Positions 35,709-45,686 of a stretch of DNA of 64,000 bases are shown here, piece after piece. The stretch covers positions 186,001 to 250,000 of the forward strand of contig NZ_JAMDLH010000005.1 in assembly GCF_023721755.1 (NCBI RefSeq). The letters are read 5' to 3'. The notes under the pieces are model-generated. The model was not told the origin of the DNA and made no database searches. It saw only the letters and a list, made by a program, of their open reading frames with translations. Source of the stretch: Pleomorphomonas sp. NRK KF1 (GTDB lineage: Bacteria; Pseudomonadota; Alphaproteobacteria; Rhizobiales; Pleomorphomonadaceae). Every line of letters begins with the position of its first letter. Positions within the stretch are counted from its first letter, which is position 1. A program made the position numbers and the translations under genes.

Positions 35709-36695
35709 TCACAGCCGGGCGAGAAGCCGCGCTTTGGTTGCCGCGTCGCAAAAGGCATCCTCGACCGCCGTGCGCGTCACCATGGCAAGGTCAGCCTCGG
35801 TCAGACCGAACGTGTCGCGCGCCACACGATACTCATGGCCGACCGACGTCCAGAAGAACGGCGGATCGTCGGTGTTGAGCGAATGGCGCACGCCTGCCGT
35901 CCGCAGTGCCGGCAATGGATGGTCGGCGTAGCTCTCGTAAACGCCAAGCGTGACATTGGACACCGGACAGACCTCAAGGTGGATGCCCTCATCGACAATG
36001 CGGCGAACGAGATCGGCATTCTCGATGGCGCGCACGCCATGGCCGATGCGCTTCACCGGAATGGCGTCGAGCGTTGCCGCCACTCCCTCCCAGGAACACC
36101 ACTCGCCGGCATGACAGGTGAGCGGCAGACCAGCCTCGGAAGCGATCTGGAACGCGGGAGCGAACTCGTGTGGAGCATGAAGGCGCTCTTCGCCGGCCAT
36201 GCCGAAGCCAACGACCTCCGGCACAAGGTTGTTCACGGCCATGCGTGCCGCTTCGACGCCCCGCTCGGGACCGTAGTGACGCTCGATGAGCGGGATCAGA
36301 CGACCGACGATACCGGTCGCCGCCTCGGCCCGGCGCAATCCCTCAACAATTCCGTCGAGATAAGCGCGATAGCCGAGACCTGAGCGTTCGCCGAAGTCCG
36401 GCGACACGAAAAACTCCGTGTAGATGGAGCCGGCCGCAGCGGCCTGACGCTGGTAGACCTCGGCGATCTCGGCGAAATCCTCGGGGGTCCGGAAGACGGA
36501 GGCTGCAAGGTCGTAGGCGACGAGAAAGGCGGAGAAGTCCGTCCAGAGGTAGCGCCCTTCCGCGTCGAACAGGCGCGACACGTCTACCCCGTAGCGAGCC
36601 GCGTTGCGGCGGACGAGATCCGGCGCGGCGCCGGCTTCGAGATGAACGTGAAGTTCGGCCTTCGGCACCGAAGGCACGGCGGTCGGTTCGGTCAT
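35709..36695 (-). CDS. add: Adenosine deaminase
   Basis: A 328-residue zinc TIM-barrel hydrolase that deaminates adenosine and deoxyadenosine to inosine forms. Metal and active-site motifs: HVHLEAGA (first two His), TCHAGE (His and catalytic Glu), KRIGHGVRA, and LNTDDPPFF (Asp pair). The length fits the bacterial add or adenine deaminase group; the operon context supports adenosine. It is 10 bp from deoB. Confidence 0.9.
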   Translation of the reverse strand: MTEPTAVPSVPKAELHVHLEAGAAPDLVRRNAARYGVDVSRLFDAEGRYLWTDFSAFLVAYDLAASVFRTPEDFAEIAEVYQRQAAAAGSIYTEFFVSPDFGERSGLGYRAYLDGIVEGLRRAEAATGIVGRLIPLIERHYGPERGVEAARMAVNNLVPEVVGFGMAGEERLHAPHEFAPAFQIASEAGLPLTCHAGEWCSWEGVAATLDAIPVKRIGHGVRAIENADLVRRIVDEGIHLEVCPVSNVTLGVYESYADHPLPALRTAGVRHSLNTDDPPFFWTSVGHEYRVARDTFGLTEADLAMVTRTAVEDAFCDAATKARLLARL

Positions 36696-36705
36696 GGGTC
36701 GTCTT

Positions 36706-37923
36706 TCAGATCAGAGAGCGGCCATGCAGGCCGGGCGCAAGGCCAAGCCAGGCGGCAACGGTTTCGGCCATGTCGGCGAAGGTGTCAGGCCGTCCGGCCG
36801 ACCCGGGCGGCACGCCCCGCCCGGCGAATAGCGCCGGCACGCGCTCGCGCGTGTGGTCGCTGCCGCGCCATGTCGGATCGCAGCCATGGTCGGCGGTGAT
36901 GAGCAGCATGTCGCCCTCGCCCATCGCCGCCTCCACCTCCGGCAGACGCCGGTCGAAGGCTTCGAGGCAGGCGGCGTAGCCGGCAACGTCGCGCCGATGG
37001 CCATATTCGGTGTCAAAGTCGACCAGATTGACGAAGACGAGATCGCCGGCGCCGGCTTCGCCAAGGGCGGCGATGCCGAGATCGAGGTTGCCGTCGTTGG
37101 ACTTGCCCTTGCGGGTGATGGTGATGTTCTGATGGGCGAAGATGTCGCCGATCTTGCCGATGCCATAGACCTTGCCGCCGGCCGCCTCGACGCGGGTGAG
37201 CAGCGTCGGTTCCGGCGGCGGCACGGCATAGTCGCGCCGGTTGGCGGTGCGCTTGAAGGTCTCTCTGGTCTCGCCGACGAAAGGACGGGCGATGACCCGC
37301 CCGACGCGGTAGGGATCGACCAGTTTGCGGGCGATCTCGCAGTCGGCCAAGAGTTTGGCGAGGCCGAAATGCGTCTCGTGAGCGGCGATCTGCAGCACCG
37401 AGTCGGCCGAGGTGTAGACGATCGGCTTGCCGGTACGGATATGCTCCTCGCCAAAGCGATCGATGATCGCGGTGCCGGACGCGTGGCAATTGCCAAGAAT
37501 GCCCGGCACGCCGGTCTCGCGCACATAGGCGTCGATGAGGTCGGCCGGGAAGCTCGGCGGTTCCGGCGGGAAGTAACCCCACTCGAAGGGCACGGGAACG
37601 CCGGCGATCTCCCAGTGGCCGGACGGCGTGTCCTTGCCGCTCGACACTTCGGCGGGCGCGGCATAGCGCCCCTCGGCAGTGGTTCGAACGAAGCCGGCCG
37701 GCTTCTGCCCGGTCGCAAGCTCGGCGGCAAGCCCCAGACCGAGCCGCTCAAGATTGGGCAGCAACAGCGGGCCCGACCGCAAGCCGGCCTGGTCACCCCG
37801 GCCAGCCGCGCATTCGGCGGCGATATGGCCGAGCGTATCGGAACCCTCGTCGCCAAAGCGGGCGGCATCTGGCGCACCGCCGATGCCGAAACTGTCGAGC
37901 ACGATGATGATGGCCCGTTTCAT
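36706..37923 (-). CDS. deoB: Phosphopentomutase
   Basis: A 405-residue alkaline-phosphatase-superfamily enzyme with manganese. It interconverts ribose-1-P / deoxyribose-1-P and the 5-phosphates, linking phosphorolysis to central metabolism. Metal-ligand motifs include [45 protein letters not shown] and [11 protein letters not shown]. The ATG at 37923 follows GGGAGGAA; the longer frame to 37950 is not preferred. An 86-bp gap separates it from deoA. Confidence 0.95.
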   Translation of the reverse strand: MKRAIIIVLDSFGIGGAPDAARFGDEGSDTLGHIAAECAAGRGDQAGLRSGPLLLPNLERLGLGLAAELATGQKPAGFVRTTAEGRYAAPAEVSSGKDTPSGHWEIAGVPVPFEWGYFPPEPPSFPADLIDAYVRETGVPGILGNCHASGTAIIDRFGEEHIRTGKPIVYTSADSVLQIAAHETHFGLAKLLADCEIARKLVDPYRVGRVIARPFVGETRETFKRTANRRDYAVPPPEPTLLTRVEAAGGKVYGIGKIGDIFAHQNITITRKGKSNDGNLDLGIAALGEAGAGDLVFVNLVDFDTEYGHRRDVAGYAACLEAFDRRLPEVEAAMGEGDMLLITADHGCDPTWRGSDHTRERVPALFAGRGVPPGSAGRPDTFADMAETVAAWLGLAPGLHGRSLI

Positions 37924-38009
37924 GGTTCCTCCCCGGCGCCCGAATGGCACCTCACCCTTGTCCGTCAGTCCCTGGGGCAGCGCCGTCCGCGACCGCCCCT
38001 TGGGAAGGC

Positions 38010-39326
38010 TTAGCCATCGACCCGTTCGATCACCGGCGAGCCGCGCTCCGGCCGATCGCCGAACCGATAGGCGGCAACCAGGGCTGCCGACGCGGCATCG
38101 GCTGCCGCCTCGCTCGCCGCATGGACGAAGCCGAGCGGATGGTCGGGACCGACGTTCTCGCCAAGACCGGCCAGCGCCGAAAAGCCGACCGACGGGTCGA
38201 TCGGGTCCTGCGGCCGGGTGCGACCGCCACCGAGCCCGACGACGGCGACGCCGATCGCCCGTGCGTCAATGGCCGCGATCGTGCCGGCGTCCGGCGCATA
38301 GACCGGCTTCACCACCGGTGCCTTGGCCAGATAGCTGTCGGCCTTGGTGACGAAGTCGATCGGCCCGCCGAGCGCGCTGACCATGCTGCCGAAAATCTCG
38401 GCCGCCCGCCCCGAAGTGAAAGCCTCCTCGATCGCCACCCGCGCCTCGGCAAGGTCGGGCCTGAGGCCGCCGATCACCAACATTTCGGCCGACAGCGCGA
38501 CCGTCACCTCCCACATGCGCGGATCGATGCGCTTGCCGGTGAGGAAATCCACGGCGAGCTGCACTTCCAGCGCGTTGCCGGCGGCGGTTCCGAGCGGCTC
38601 GTTCATGTCGGTGATCAGGCCGACGGTCGGCAGGCCGGCGCCATTCGCCACGTGGACGAGGCTTTCGGCCAGGGCGCGCGAGTCCTCAAGCGTCGCCATG
38701 AAGGCACCGGTGCCGGTCTTGACGTCAAGGACGAGGCCATGGAGACCGGCGGCGAGCTTCTTCGAGAGGATCGAGGCGGTGATGAGATCGATGCTCTCGA
38801 CCGTGCCGGTAACGTCGCGGACGGAATAGACCCGCTTGTCGGCCGGCGCGAGATCGGCGGTCTGGCCGATGACGGCGCAGCCGACCTCGCGCACCACTTT
38901 GCGAAACAGCTCGTTGTCCGGCTGCGTCTTGTAGCCGGGCACCGTATCGAGCTTGTCGAGGGTGCCGCCGGTATGGCCGAGGCCGCGACCGGAGATCATC
39001 GGCACGTAACCGCCGCAGGCAGCAATGGCCGGCGCCAGCATCAACGACACGGTATCGCCGATGCCACCGGTCGAATGCTTGTCGAGGGCCGGTCCCGGCA
39101 GATCGGACCAGTCGAGCACGGTGCCGGAGTCGCGCATGGCGAGCGTCAGCGCCACCCGCTCGTCGATGGTCATGCCCCGGAAGAAGGTGGCCATGGCAAA
39201 GGCCGCCACCTGCCCCTCGGTGACCGAGCCTGCCGTCAGCCCCTCGACCATGAAGGCGATCTCTTCGCGGCTCAGAACCCCGCCATCGCGTTTGCGGCGG
39301 ATGATTTCCTGCGGCAGGAAGCTCAT
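38010..39326 (-). CDS. deoA: Thymidine phosphorylase
   Basis: A 438-residue phosphorylase that splits thymidine and deoxyuridine into base and deoxyribose-1-phosphate. The family signature is visible in the phosphate-binding stretch [15 protein letters not shown] and in [16 protein letters not shown]. Its start overlaps the punA stop by four bases, showing tight coupling in the nucleoside operon. Confidence 0.95.
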   Translation of the reverse strand: MSFLPQEIIRRKRDGGVLSREEIAFMVEGLTAGSVTEGQVAAFAMATFFRGMTIDERVALTLAMRDSGTVLDWSDLPGPALDKHSTGGIGDTVSLMLAPAIAACGGYVPMISGRGLGHTGGTLDKLDTVPGYKTQPDNELFRKVVREVGCAVIGQTADLAPADKRVYSVRDVTGTVESIDLITASILSKKLAAGLHGLVLDVKTGTGAFMATLEDSRALAESLVHVANGAGLPTVGLITDMNEPLGTAAGNALEVQLAVDFLTGKRIDPRMWEVTVALSAEMLVIGGLRPDLAEARVAIEEAFTSGRAAEIFGSMVSALGGPIDFVTKADSYLAKAPVVKPVYAPDAGTIAAIDARAIGVAVVGLGGGRTRPQDPIDPSVGFSALAGLGENVGPDHPLGFVHAASEAAADAASAALVAAYRFGDRPERGSPVIERVDG

Positions 39327-40144
39327 GAGGAAGCTCCATAGGCGGCAACGACGCGCGGCAGCATGCGCCGGAGCTTGTCGGCTCCCTTCGGCGCCGCTTC
39401 CTTCACCTCCTCATGGCTGAGCTCCTGATCGGTGAGCCCGGCGGCCGGGTTGGTGACGGTGGAAACGGCGGCCACTTCGAGGCCCATGTAGCGGGCGAGG
39501 ATCACCTCCGGCACCGTCGACATGCCCACGGCGTCGCCGCCGAGGATCTTGGCGGCGCGGATCTCGGCCGGCGTCTCGAAGGACGGGCCGGTGAACCAGA
39601 CGTAGACGCCGGAATGCAGCGTGATGCCCTCGGCGGCGGCGGCCTCGCGGAACAGCTTCTGAAGCCGAAGGTCATAGGCCTGCGACATGCCGACGAAGCG
39701 TTCGTCACCCAGCTCGCCGACCAGCGGGTTGGAGCCGGTGAAGTTGATGTGATCGGTGATCAGCATCAGCTCGCCCGGCCCGACCTCAAGATGCAGGCCG
39801 CCCGCCGCGTTGGTCAGGATCACCGCCTTGCAGCCGATCAGCTTCAGCACCTCGATCGGCGTCTTCATGATCGCCGCTTCGCCGTGTTCATAGTAATGGG
39901 CGCGACCGGACAGGACCGCCACGGGCTGGCCGGCAATGCGGCCGATGACCAGCTCGCCCTTGTGGCTGGAGACGGTGGATACCGGGAAGCCGGGCAGGTC
40001 GGCGAAGGAGAAGCGGACCGCGTCCTCGACGCTGTCGGCAAACGAGCCGAGACCGGAGCCTAGCACCATGCCGACGATCGGCTTCAGATCCGTCTTGGCA
40101 GCGATCATCGCCGCCGCGCGGGCAGCGTTGGAAACTTCGGACAT
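39323..40144 (-). CDS. punA: Purine-nucleoside phosphorylase (trimeric type)
   Basis: A 273-residue phosphorylase that cleaves inosine, guanosine and their deoxy forms. Motifs of the trimeric (mammalian-like) class: [55 protein letters not shown] and [14 protein letters not shown]. The hexameric DeoD type lacks several of these. It begins 6 bp after cdd; the cdd stop codon lies inside its ribosome binding region (TGAGGAG). Confidence 0.93.
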   Translation of the reverse strand: MSEVSNAARAAAMIAAKTDLKPIVGMVLGSGLGSFADSVEDAVRFSFADLPGFPVSTVSSHKGELVIGRIAGQPVAVLSGRAHYYEHGEAAIMKTPIEVLKLIGCKAVILTNAAGGLHLEVGPGELMLITDHINFTGSNPLVGELGDERFVGMSQAYDLRLQKLFREAAAAEGITLHSGVYVWFTGPSFETPAEIRAAKILGGDAVGMSTVPEVILARYMGLEVAAVSTVTNPAAGLTDQELSHEEVKEAAPKGADKLRRMLPRVVAAYGASS

Positions 40145-40150
40145 GTTCGT

Positions 40151-40570
40151 TCACTCCTCAAGAACGAAACCGGCCGGCAACAGCTCGGCCATTGTGAAAC
40201 GCTGGCTGGCGCCCTCGGGATCGGCAGCCCAGACTTCTGTGGACGGGGAGGCCGCGAACTCCATGAGGCGCTGACGGCAGCCGCCACAGGGTGTGCAGAA
40301 GCGGCCGCCCGGCACGCGTTCGCCGTCAATGCGGTTTGCCACCACCACGGCACGAACGATGCGCTTGGCGCCGCCCATCACCAGATGGCCGATGGCCGTC
40401 GTCTCGGCGCACCAGCCTTCCGGAAAGGCGGCGTTCTCAACGTTGCAGCCGGCGTAGATGTTGCCGTCGTCGGCGAGCAACGCCGCGCCGACGGCATAGT
40501 TGGAATAGGGTGCGTGCGCCTTGGCGCGAGCGGCGCTCGCGGCTGTGAACAACCTGTGGAAATCGTCCAT
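40151..40570 (-). CDS. cdd: Cytidine deaminase
   Basis: A 139-residue zinc enzyme that deaminates cytidine and deoxycytidine to uridine forms. The zinc site is seen in NAAFPEGWCAETTAIG (Cys and catalytic Glu) and CTPCGGCRQRLMEF (two more Cys), the tetrameric class. It lies directly after the transporter permease, with one base between the permease stop and the cdd start. Confidence 0.95.
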   Translation of the reverse strand: MDDFHRLFTAASAARAKAHAPYSNYAVGAALLADDGNIYAGCNVENAAFPEGWCAETTAIGHLVMGGAKRIVRAVVVANRIDGERVPGGRFCTPCGGCRQRLMEFAASPSTEVWAADPEGASQRFTMAELLPAGFVLEE

Positions 40571-40571
40571 C

Positions 40572-41540
40572 TCAGCGCTCCTTGACGTAGGGCACGCCGC
40601 CGGCCTTCGGCGGCCGGGCCACGCCGATGAAGCCGGCGAGCAGAACGCAGGTCAGCACATAGGGCAATGCCTGGAAGATCTGCACCGGCACCTCGCCGAT
40701 GCCCGGCACGCTCTTGCCCTGCATGAAGTTGGCGAAGGCGTCGAGGAAACCGAACAGCAAACAGGCCAGCATAACCGGCACCGGCCGCCACTTGGCGAAG
40801 ATCAGCGCGGCGAGCGCGATGTAGCCCTTGCCGGCCGACATGTCCTTCACGAACCCCGCCGACTGGGCGATGGAGAGATAAGTGCCCGCGCAGCCGCAGA
40901 GAATGCCGGCGCAGATGGTCGCGCGATAGCGCAGGAAGGTGACCGAGATGCCGGCGGTATCGACGGCGCCCGGATTTTCGCCTACCGCGCGGAGGCGCAG
41001 GCCGAAGCGTGTGCGATAGAGCACCCACCAGGAGGCCGGCACGGCAAGGAAGGCCAGGTAGGTCAGGATGTTGTGGCCGGAAATGATGTTGGCATAGAAG
41101 CGGCCGAGGAAGCCGGTGTCCCGGAGCTCGGCGGCATAGGGGAAGACGATCTCGGTGAAGCGTGCCGAGGCGGCGAGCGGCGGCGTGCGGCCACCCTGGC
41201 TGAACCAGGCCTGCCCCAGCACCGCTGTCAGGCCTGACGCCAGGAAGTTGATGGCGACGCCCGAGACGATCTGGTTGCCGCGATTGGTGATCGACGCGAA
41301 GCCGTGGATCAGCGAGATCAGCACCGACACGGTGATGCCGGCGAGAAGGCCAAGCCAGGGTGAGCCGGTCATGAAGGCGGCGACGGCGGCGGCGAAGGCC
41401 GAAAACAGCATCTTGCCTTCGAGGCCGATGTCGAACACGCCGGCCCGCTCGGTGAACAGACCCGCCAGCGCGGTGAAGATCAGCGGGATCGACAGGCGAA
41501 TGGTCGAGCCGAGGATCGAGATGAGGTCAAGGTTTTCCAT
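40572..41540 (-). CDS. Nucleoside ABC transporter permease (second)
   Basis: A 322-residue integral membrane permease of the branched-chain-like family with about eight to ten hydrophobic segments, one of two in this importer. Typical motifs are GLFTERAGVFDIGLEGKM and VGENPGAVDTAGISV. The ATG at 41540 follows GGAGGAG. The open frame stretches upstream into the other permease, but this start is clear. The importer is of the BMP/PnrA nucleoside type by context. Confidence 0.9.
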   Translation of the reverse strand: MENLDLISILGSTIRLSIPLIFTALAGLFTERAGVFDIGLEGKMLFSAFAAAVAAFMTGSPWLGLLAGITVSVLISLIHGFASITNRGNQIVSGVAINFLASGLTAVLGQAWFSQGGRTPPLAASARFTEIVFPYAAELRDTGFLGRFYANIISGHNILTYLAFLAVPASWWVLYRTRFGLRLRAVGENPGAVDTAGISVTFLRYRATICAGILCGCAGTYLSIAQSAGFVKDMSAGKGYIALAALIFAKWRPVPVMLACLLFGFLDAFANFMQGKSVPGIGEVPVQIFQALPYVLTCVLLAGFIGVARPPKAGGVPYVKER

Positions 41541-41551
41541 GGATCTCCTCC

Positions 41552-42655
41552 TCAGGCCTTGCCGAACCGCTGCCACACCCGGACGATGGCCGGGCGGAAC
41601 AGGTATTCGAGGGCGCCGGCGAACAGGATCACCAGACCCTGGATGACGACGATCATGTCGCGAGTGATCTTCGGCATGTCGAAGGACAGGGCGTCGCCGC
41701 CCTGATAGAGCACGCCGAACAGGATGGCGGCGAGCACGATGCCGAGCGGATGGCTGCGCCCCATCAACGACACGGCGATGCCGACGAAACCGGCGCCACC
41801 GACGAACTCCACTTGCAGGCGGGCCGAAGCGCCGAGCACCGGATTGAGCGCCATCATGCCGGCAAGACCGCCGGAGATCAGCATGGTGATGATCACCGTC
41901 TTCACATAGGGAATGCCGGCGTAGATCGCGGCCGTCGGGCTGGCGCCCAGCGTACGGATCTCGTAGCCGAGCTTGGTCCGCCAGATCAGCACCCAGACCA
42001 CGACACACATGAAAAGCGCGATGAGGAAGGACACGTTGAACGGCGCCGGGCCGAGCTTGCCGCCAAACATGGCGATCAGCCAGTCGAGCTTGGGCAACTG
42101 GCCGCCTTCCAGGAAGACGCGGGTTTCCGGCGCCATCTTGCCCGGCACGATCAGCACGTGGACGAGCAGATAGACCATCATCGCCGCGCCGATGAAGTTG
42201 AACATGATGGTGGTGATGACGATGTGGCTGCCGCGCTTGGCCTGCAGCCAAGCCGGGATCAGCGCCCAGGCGGCGCCGAAGATCGCCGCGCCGGCCACGG
42301 CGAACGGCATCGTCACGTACCAGGGCACGTAATGGTCGAGCGCCAGCGAGGCGAGCGCCGCGCCGAGGCCGCCGACATAGGCCTGGCCTTCCGAGCCGAT
42401 GTTGAACAGGCCAGCATGATAGGCGACCGCCACCGACAGGCCGGTGAAGATGAAGTTGGTGGCATAGTACAGCGTGAAGCCGATGCCTTCGCCATTGCCG
42501 AGGGCGCCCTGCAGCAGCAGCGTCACGGCATCGAGCGGACTTTCCCCGATGAACCAGACGACGACGCCGGAGATCAGGAAGGCGACCACGAGGTTGAGAA
42601 ACGGCATCAGGCCGTAGGTGATCCAGTTGGGAAGCGGAACGGACGCGGTGCTCAT
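41552..42655 (-). CDS. Nucleoside ABC transporter permease (first)
   Basis: A 367-residue membrane permease, the partner of the 322-residue one. It has the related motif AYHAGLFNIGSEGQAYVGG and the later IRTLGASPTAAIYAGI loop. The ATG at 42655 follows GTGAGG; a TTG at 42673 is also in frame. It starts 7 bp after the ATPase gene and ends 11 bp before the second permease, so all are one operon. Confidence 0.9.
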   Translation of the reverse strand: MSTASVPLPNWITYGLMPFLNLVVAFLISGVVVWFIGESPLDAVTLLLQGALGNGEGIGFTLYYATNFIFTGLSVAVAYHAGLFNIGSEGQAYVGGLGAALASLALDHYVPWYVTMPFAVAGAAIFGAAWALIPAWLQAKRGSHIVITTIMFNFIGAAMMVYLLVHVLIVPGKMAPETRVFLEGGQLPKLDWLIAMFGGKLGPAPFNVSFLIALFMCVVVWVLIWRTKLGYEIRTLGASPTAAIYAGIPYVKTVIITMLISGGLAGMMALNPVLGASARLQVEFVGGAGFVGIAVSLMGRSHPLGIVLAAILFGVLYQGGDALSFDMPKITRDMIVVIQGLVILFAGALEYLFRPAIVRVWQRFGKA

Positions 42656-42662
42656 CTCGGCC

Positions 42663-44186
42663 TCACGCGGCAATGCCGGCCATCATCAGGCCGAGTGTCT
42701 GTTCACCGGTATCCGGCGTTTTCTCGCCAACCACGCGGCCGGCGAACATCACGAGGATGCGGTCGGAAAGGGAGCGGATCTCATCGAGTTCCACCGACAC
42801 CAGGAGCACCGCTTTGCCGGCGTCGCGCATGGCGATCAGCCGACGGTGGATGAACTCGATGGCACCGATGTCGACGCCGCGCGTCGGCTGTCCCACCACA
42901 AGAAGCGCCGGGTCGCGTTCGATCTCGCGGGCGACGACGATCTTCTGCTGGTTGCCGCCGGAGAAATTGGCTGTCTTCAGCCGGCAGTTGGGCGGGCGAA
43001 TGTCGTATTTCTCGATCTTGGCCTTGGCATCCTCGCGACAGGCGTCGAGATCGAGCAGCGGTCCCCGGCCGTAGCGGGAGTCGCGATGATAGCCGAGAAC
43101 CGAGTTCTCGCTTTCCTCGAACCCCAGCACGAGGCCCATGTGATGCCGGTCTTCGGGAATGTGGCCGAGGCCGAGCGCCCTTAGACGGGCGGAATCGAAG
43201 CCTGTGACCGGCTTGCCGTGGATCAGGATTTCGCCTGACGCCGGCTTGCGGATGCCGGTGATCGCCTCCAGAAGCTCCGACTGGCCGTTGCCGGCGACGC
43301 CGGCAATGCCGACCACCTCGCCGGCCCGCACGTCGAACGAGACGTTGTCGACCATGGTCACGCCGCGACCGTCCTTGACGGTGAGGTTGCGAACCGACAG
43401 CACGATATCGCTCGGCGCCGCCGGTCCCTTCTCGACACGCAGCAGCACGCGGCGGCCGACCATCAGTTCGGCAAGCTCCTCGACCGTCGTCTCGGTGGTT
43501 CGCCGGGTCGCCACCATCTCGCCGCGCCGCATCACCGAAACCGTGTCGGTAATGGCCATGATCTCGCGGAGTTTGTGGGTGATCAGAACGATGGTCTTGC
43601 CCTGGTCGCGCAGCACGCCCAGAATCTTGAACAGGTGATCCGCCTCGGCCGGCGTCAGCACGCCCGTGGGTTCGTCGAGGATCAGGATCTCGGCGCCGCG
43701 ATAGAGCGCCTTCAGGATCTCCACACGCTGCTGCAAGCCGACCGGCAGTTCCTCGATGATCGCGTCGGGATCGACCTCAAGCCCGTAGTCGGTTTCAAGG
43801 CGCTTCAGCGCCGACCGCGCTTCGGAAACGCCGCGGCCGAGCAGTGCGCCGCCTTCGACGCCGAGGATGACGTTCTCGAGCACGGAGAAATTCTCGACCA
43901 GCATGAAATGCTGATGGACCATGCCGATGCCGGCGGTAATGGCCGCCTGGCTGTCATCGATCACGGTGGCCTGGCCATTGATGCGGATCGAACCGGCGTC
44001 GGCATGGTAGAAGCCGTAGAGGATCGACATCAGCGTCGACTTGCCGGCGCCATTTTCGCCGATGATGCCGTGGATCGAGCCCTTGGCGACGGTGAGGTTG
44101 ATGTTCTTGTTGGCGTGGACGGCGCCAAACTTCTTGTCGATGCCGATCAGTTCGATGGCGGGCGCTGCGGTCGGTGTTGGGCTCAC
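42663..44186 (-). CDS. Nucleoside ABC transporter ATP-binding protein (two ATPase domains)
   Basis: A 507-residue protein with two fused ABC domains, as in sugar/nucleoside importers. The first has Walker A GENGAGKSTLMS (about 40-51) and Walker B ILILDEPTGVLTP; the second (from about 260) has GVAGNGQSELLEAI in place of a normal Walker A and NFSGGNQQKIVVARE as its signature. The second P-loop is degenerate, common in this family. The GTG at 44186 was chosen because GGAG precedes it; an in-frame TTG at 44219 lies inside a hairpin and is less likely. Confidence 0.9.
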   Translation of the reverse strand: MSPTPTAAPAIELIGIDKKFGAVHANKNINLTVAKGSIHGIIGENGAGKSTLMSILYGFYHADAGSIRINGQATVIDDSQAAITAGIGMVHQHFMLVENFSVLENVILGVEGGALLGRGVSEARSALKRLETDYGLEVDPDAIIEELPVGLQQRVEILKALYRGAEILILDEPTGVLTPAEADHLFKILGVLRDQGKTIVLITHKLREIMAITDTVSVMRRGEMVATRRTTETTVEELAELMVGRRVLLRVEKGPAAPSDIVLSVRNLTVKDGRGVTMVDNVSFDVRAGEVVGIAGVAGNGQSELLEAITGIRKPASGEILIHGKPVTGFDSARLRALGLGHIPEDRHHMGLVLGFEESENSVLGYHRDSRYGRGPLLDLDACREDAKAKIEKYDIRPPNCRLKTANFSGGNQQKIVVAREIERDPALLVVGQPTRGVDIGAIEFIHRRLIAMRDAGKAVLLVSVELDEIRSLSDRILVMFAGRVVGEKTPDTGEQTLGLMMAGIAA

Positions 44187-44212
44187 GGCTTGACGGCTCC
44201 GGATACGAAAAA

Positions 44213-44252
44213 GGCGCAAGGCACGCCCGAAAAACCGGCCATGCCTTGCGCC
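44213..44252 (-). terminator. Terminator-like hairpin between bmp gene and ATPase gene
   Basis: Arms GGCGCAAGGCA and TGCCTTGCGCC give a perfect 11-bp stem with an 18-base loop; on the minus strand it ends in five T. It lies directly after the binding-protein gene and should make most transcripts stop there, giving more binding protein than transporter. Confidence 0.75.
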
Positions 44253-44267
44253 CTCATGACGGTGAAA

Positions 44268-45263
44268 TCACTTCGGGCAGGAGTTGTCCGACATGTAGTC
44301 GTGCACCTTGACCGCGCCGGAGACGATGTCGGTCTTGGCCTTCTCGACCGCCGCCAGGATTTCCGGCGTGATCAGAGGCTTGTTGTTGTCGTCGTAGGCC
44401 CAGGCGACGCCGTCTTCCTTGATGCCCAGCGCCTGCACGCCGGCCGTGAACTTGTCGGTCTTGGCGTCGGTGAAGGCGTTGTAGACGGCGAGATCGACGC
44501 GCTTGACCATCGAGGTCAGCACCGAACCCGGATGCAGATAGTTCTGGTTGCTGTCGACGCCGATCGAATACTTGCCCTGGTCGGCCGCCGTCTGCAGCAC
44601 GCCGATGCCCGAGGCGCCAGCCGCCGCGTAGATCACGTCCGCGCCCTGATCGATCTGGCCCTTGGCGAGCTCGCCGCCGCGCACCGGGTCGCTCCAGGCG
44701 GCGCCGGTGGTGCCGACGTAGTTCTGAAGGACCTCGTTACCGGCCTTGGCAGCGCGGGCGCCCTGCTCGTAACCGCACTCGAACTTGCGGATCAGCGGAA
44801 TGTCCATGCCGCCGACGAAGCCGACCTTTCCGGTCTTCGAGAACAGGCCGGCGACGGTGCCGACGAGGTAGGAGCCTTCCTCTTCCTTGTAGACCACCGA
44901 GCGAACATTCGGCTTGTCGACGACGGCGTCGACGATGACGAACTTGGTGTCGGGGAACTCGGTCGCCACCTTCTCGATGGCCGAGGTCCAGGCGAAGGAA
45001 ACGGCCACAACCGGATTGAAGCCCTTGGAGGCGAAGTTGCGGATCGCCTGTTCGCCCTGGGTGTCGCCGGTCGGCTCGAAATCGCGGTACTCGATGCCGG
45101 TTTCGGCCTTGAACTTCTCCGCGCCGCCATAGGCCGCTTCGTTGAAGGACTTGTCGAACTTGCCACCGGTTCCGTAGACGAGCGCCGGCTTGACGTCCGC
45201 GGCCATGGCCGTGCTCGCCAGCATGGCTGCGACAAAGGTAGCGCCGATCAGTTTGTTGATCAT
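44268..45263 (-). CDS. BMP-family nucleoside-binding protein of ABC transporter
   Basis: A 331-residue periplasmic protein with a signal peptide (MINKLIGATFVAAMLASTAMA). The Bmp/Med/PnrA fold is seen in ALVYGTGGKFDKSFNEAAYGGAEKF, VSFAWTSAIEKVA, FVGGMDIPLIRKFECGYEQG and VIYAAAGASGIGVLQ. Relatives bind purine and pyrimidine nucleosides. It is the first gene of the ten-gene salvage operon. The ATG at 45263 follows TGAGGAA. Confidence 0.93.
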   Translation of the reverse strand: MINKLIGATFVAAMLASTAMAADVKPALVYGTGGKFDKSFNEAAYGGAEKFKAETGIEYRDFEPTGDTQGEQAIRNFASKGFNPVVAVSFAWTSAIEKVATEFPDTKFVIVDAVVDKPNVRSVVYKEEEGSYLVGTVAGLFSKTGKVGFVGGMDIPLIRKFECGYEQGARAAKAGNEVLQNYVGTTGAAWSDPVRGGELAKGQIDQGADVIYAAAGASGIGVLQTAADQGKYSIGVDSNQNYLHPGSVLTSMVKRVDLAVYNAFTDAKTDKFTAGVQALGIKEDGVAWAYDDNNKPLITPEILAAVEKAKTDIVSGAVKVHDYMSDNSCPK

Positions 45264-45394
45264 CGTGTTCCTCACCCCTTTTGGAAGGAGCCCCCGTTCG
45301 GGCTGGTCGGCGGAGGAAACCCCAATTGCCCCTCCCCCGAGTGGCGCATACCTAAGCATGCTTTCTACGCGTTTGCATCGTCTTTCTTCTGTTT

Positions 45395-45410
45395 TTGACC
45401 AAATGGACAA
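45395..45410. promoter_or_regulatory. RutR-like operator upstream of nucleoside operon
   Basis: TTGACCAAATGGACAA matches the RutR consensus TTGACCA-NN-TGGTCAA in 13 of 14 fixed positions. RutR is the pyrimidine-sensing TetR-type regulator (established in E. coli). It lies 132 bp before the bmp start, in a 423-bp gap up to mgsA that otherwise shows no gene. The operon handles pyrimidine nucleosides, so the match makes sense. Confidence 0.6.
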
Positions 45411-45686
45411 TATTGATGCACAACGCTTTCGGGGAAGGCAGCCGCTGCCGGATAACGCGTCAGCAACTGCGGAATCGCGCCGCTCCGCCGCTGTGGCATG
45501 GCGTAGCGCGCCGATATCACGGCGCAACCCACCAAGCCGACTTTACGTGTTTGCCCCTAGATTAGCCTGATAACAGCCCCTCGCAGCCGAAATTTCCGAG
45601 GAGCGAGGCGCAAAACCAATACCGTTTCAGGGGGAAAGGCGCTAAGAGCGTGCCCAGCGAGTTCCCTGCTGCACCCGAAGGACACG

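Noticed and set aside
43575-45398. 607-residue open frame opposite the nucleoside transporter genes
   Set aside because: It is fully antisense to the ATPase and bmp genes, which have clear motifs; composition (Asp/Arg/His-rich) is that of a GC-rich shadow frame.
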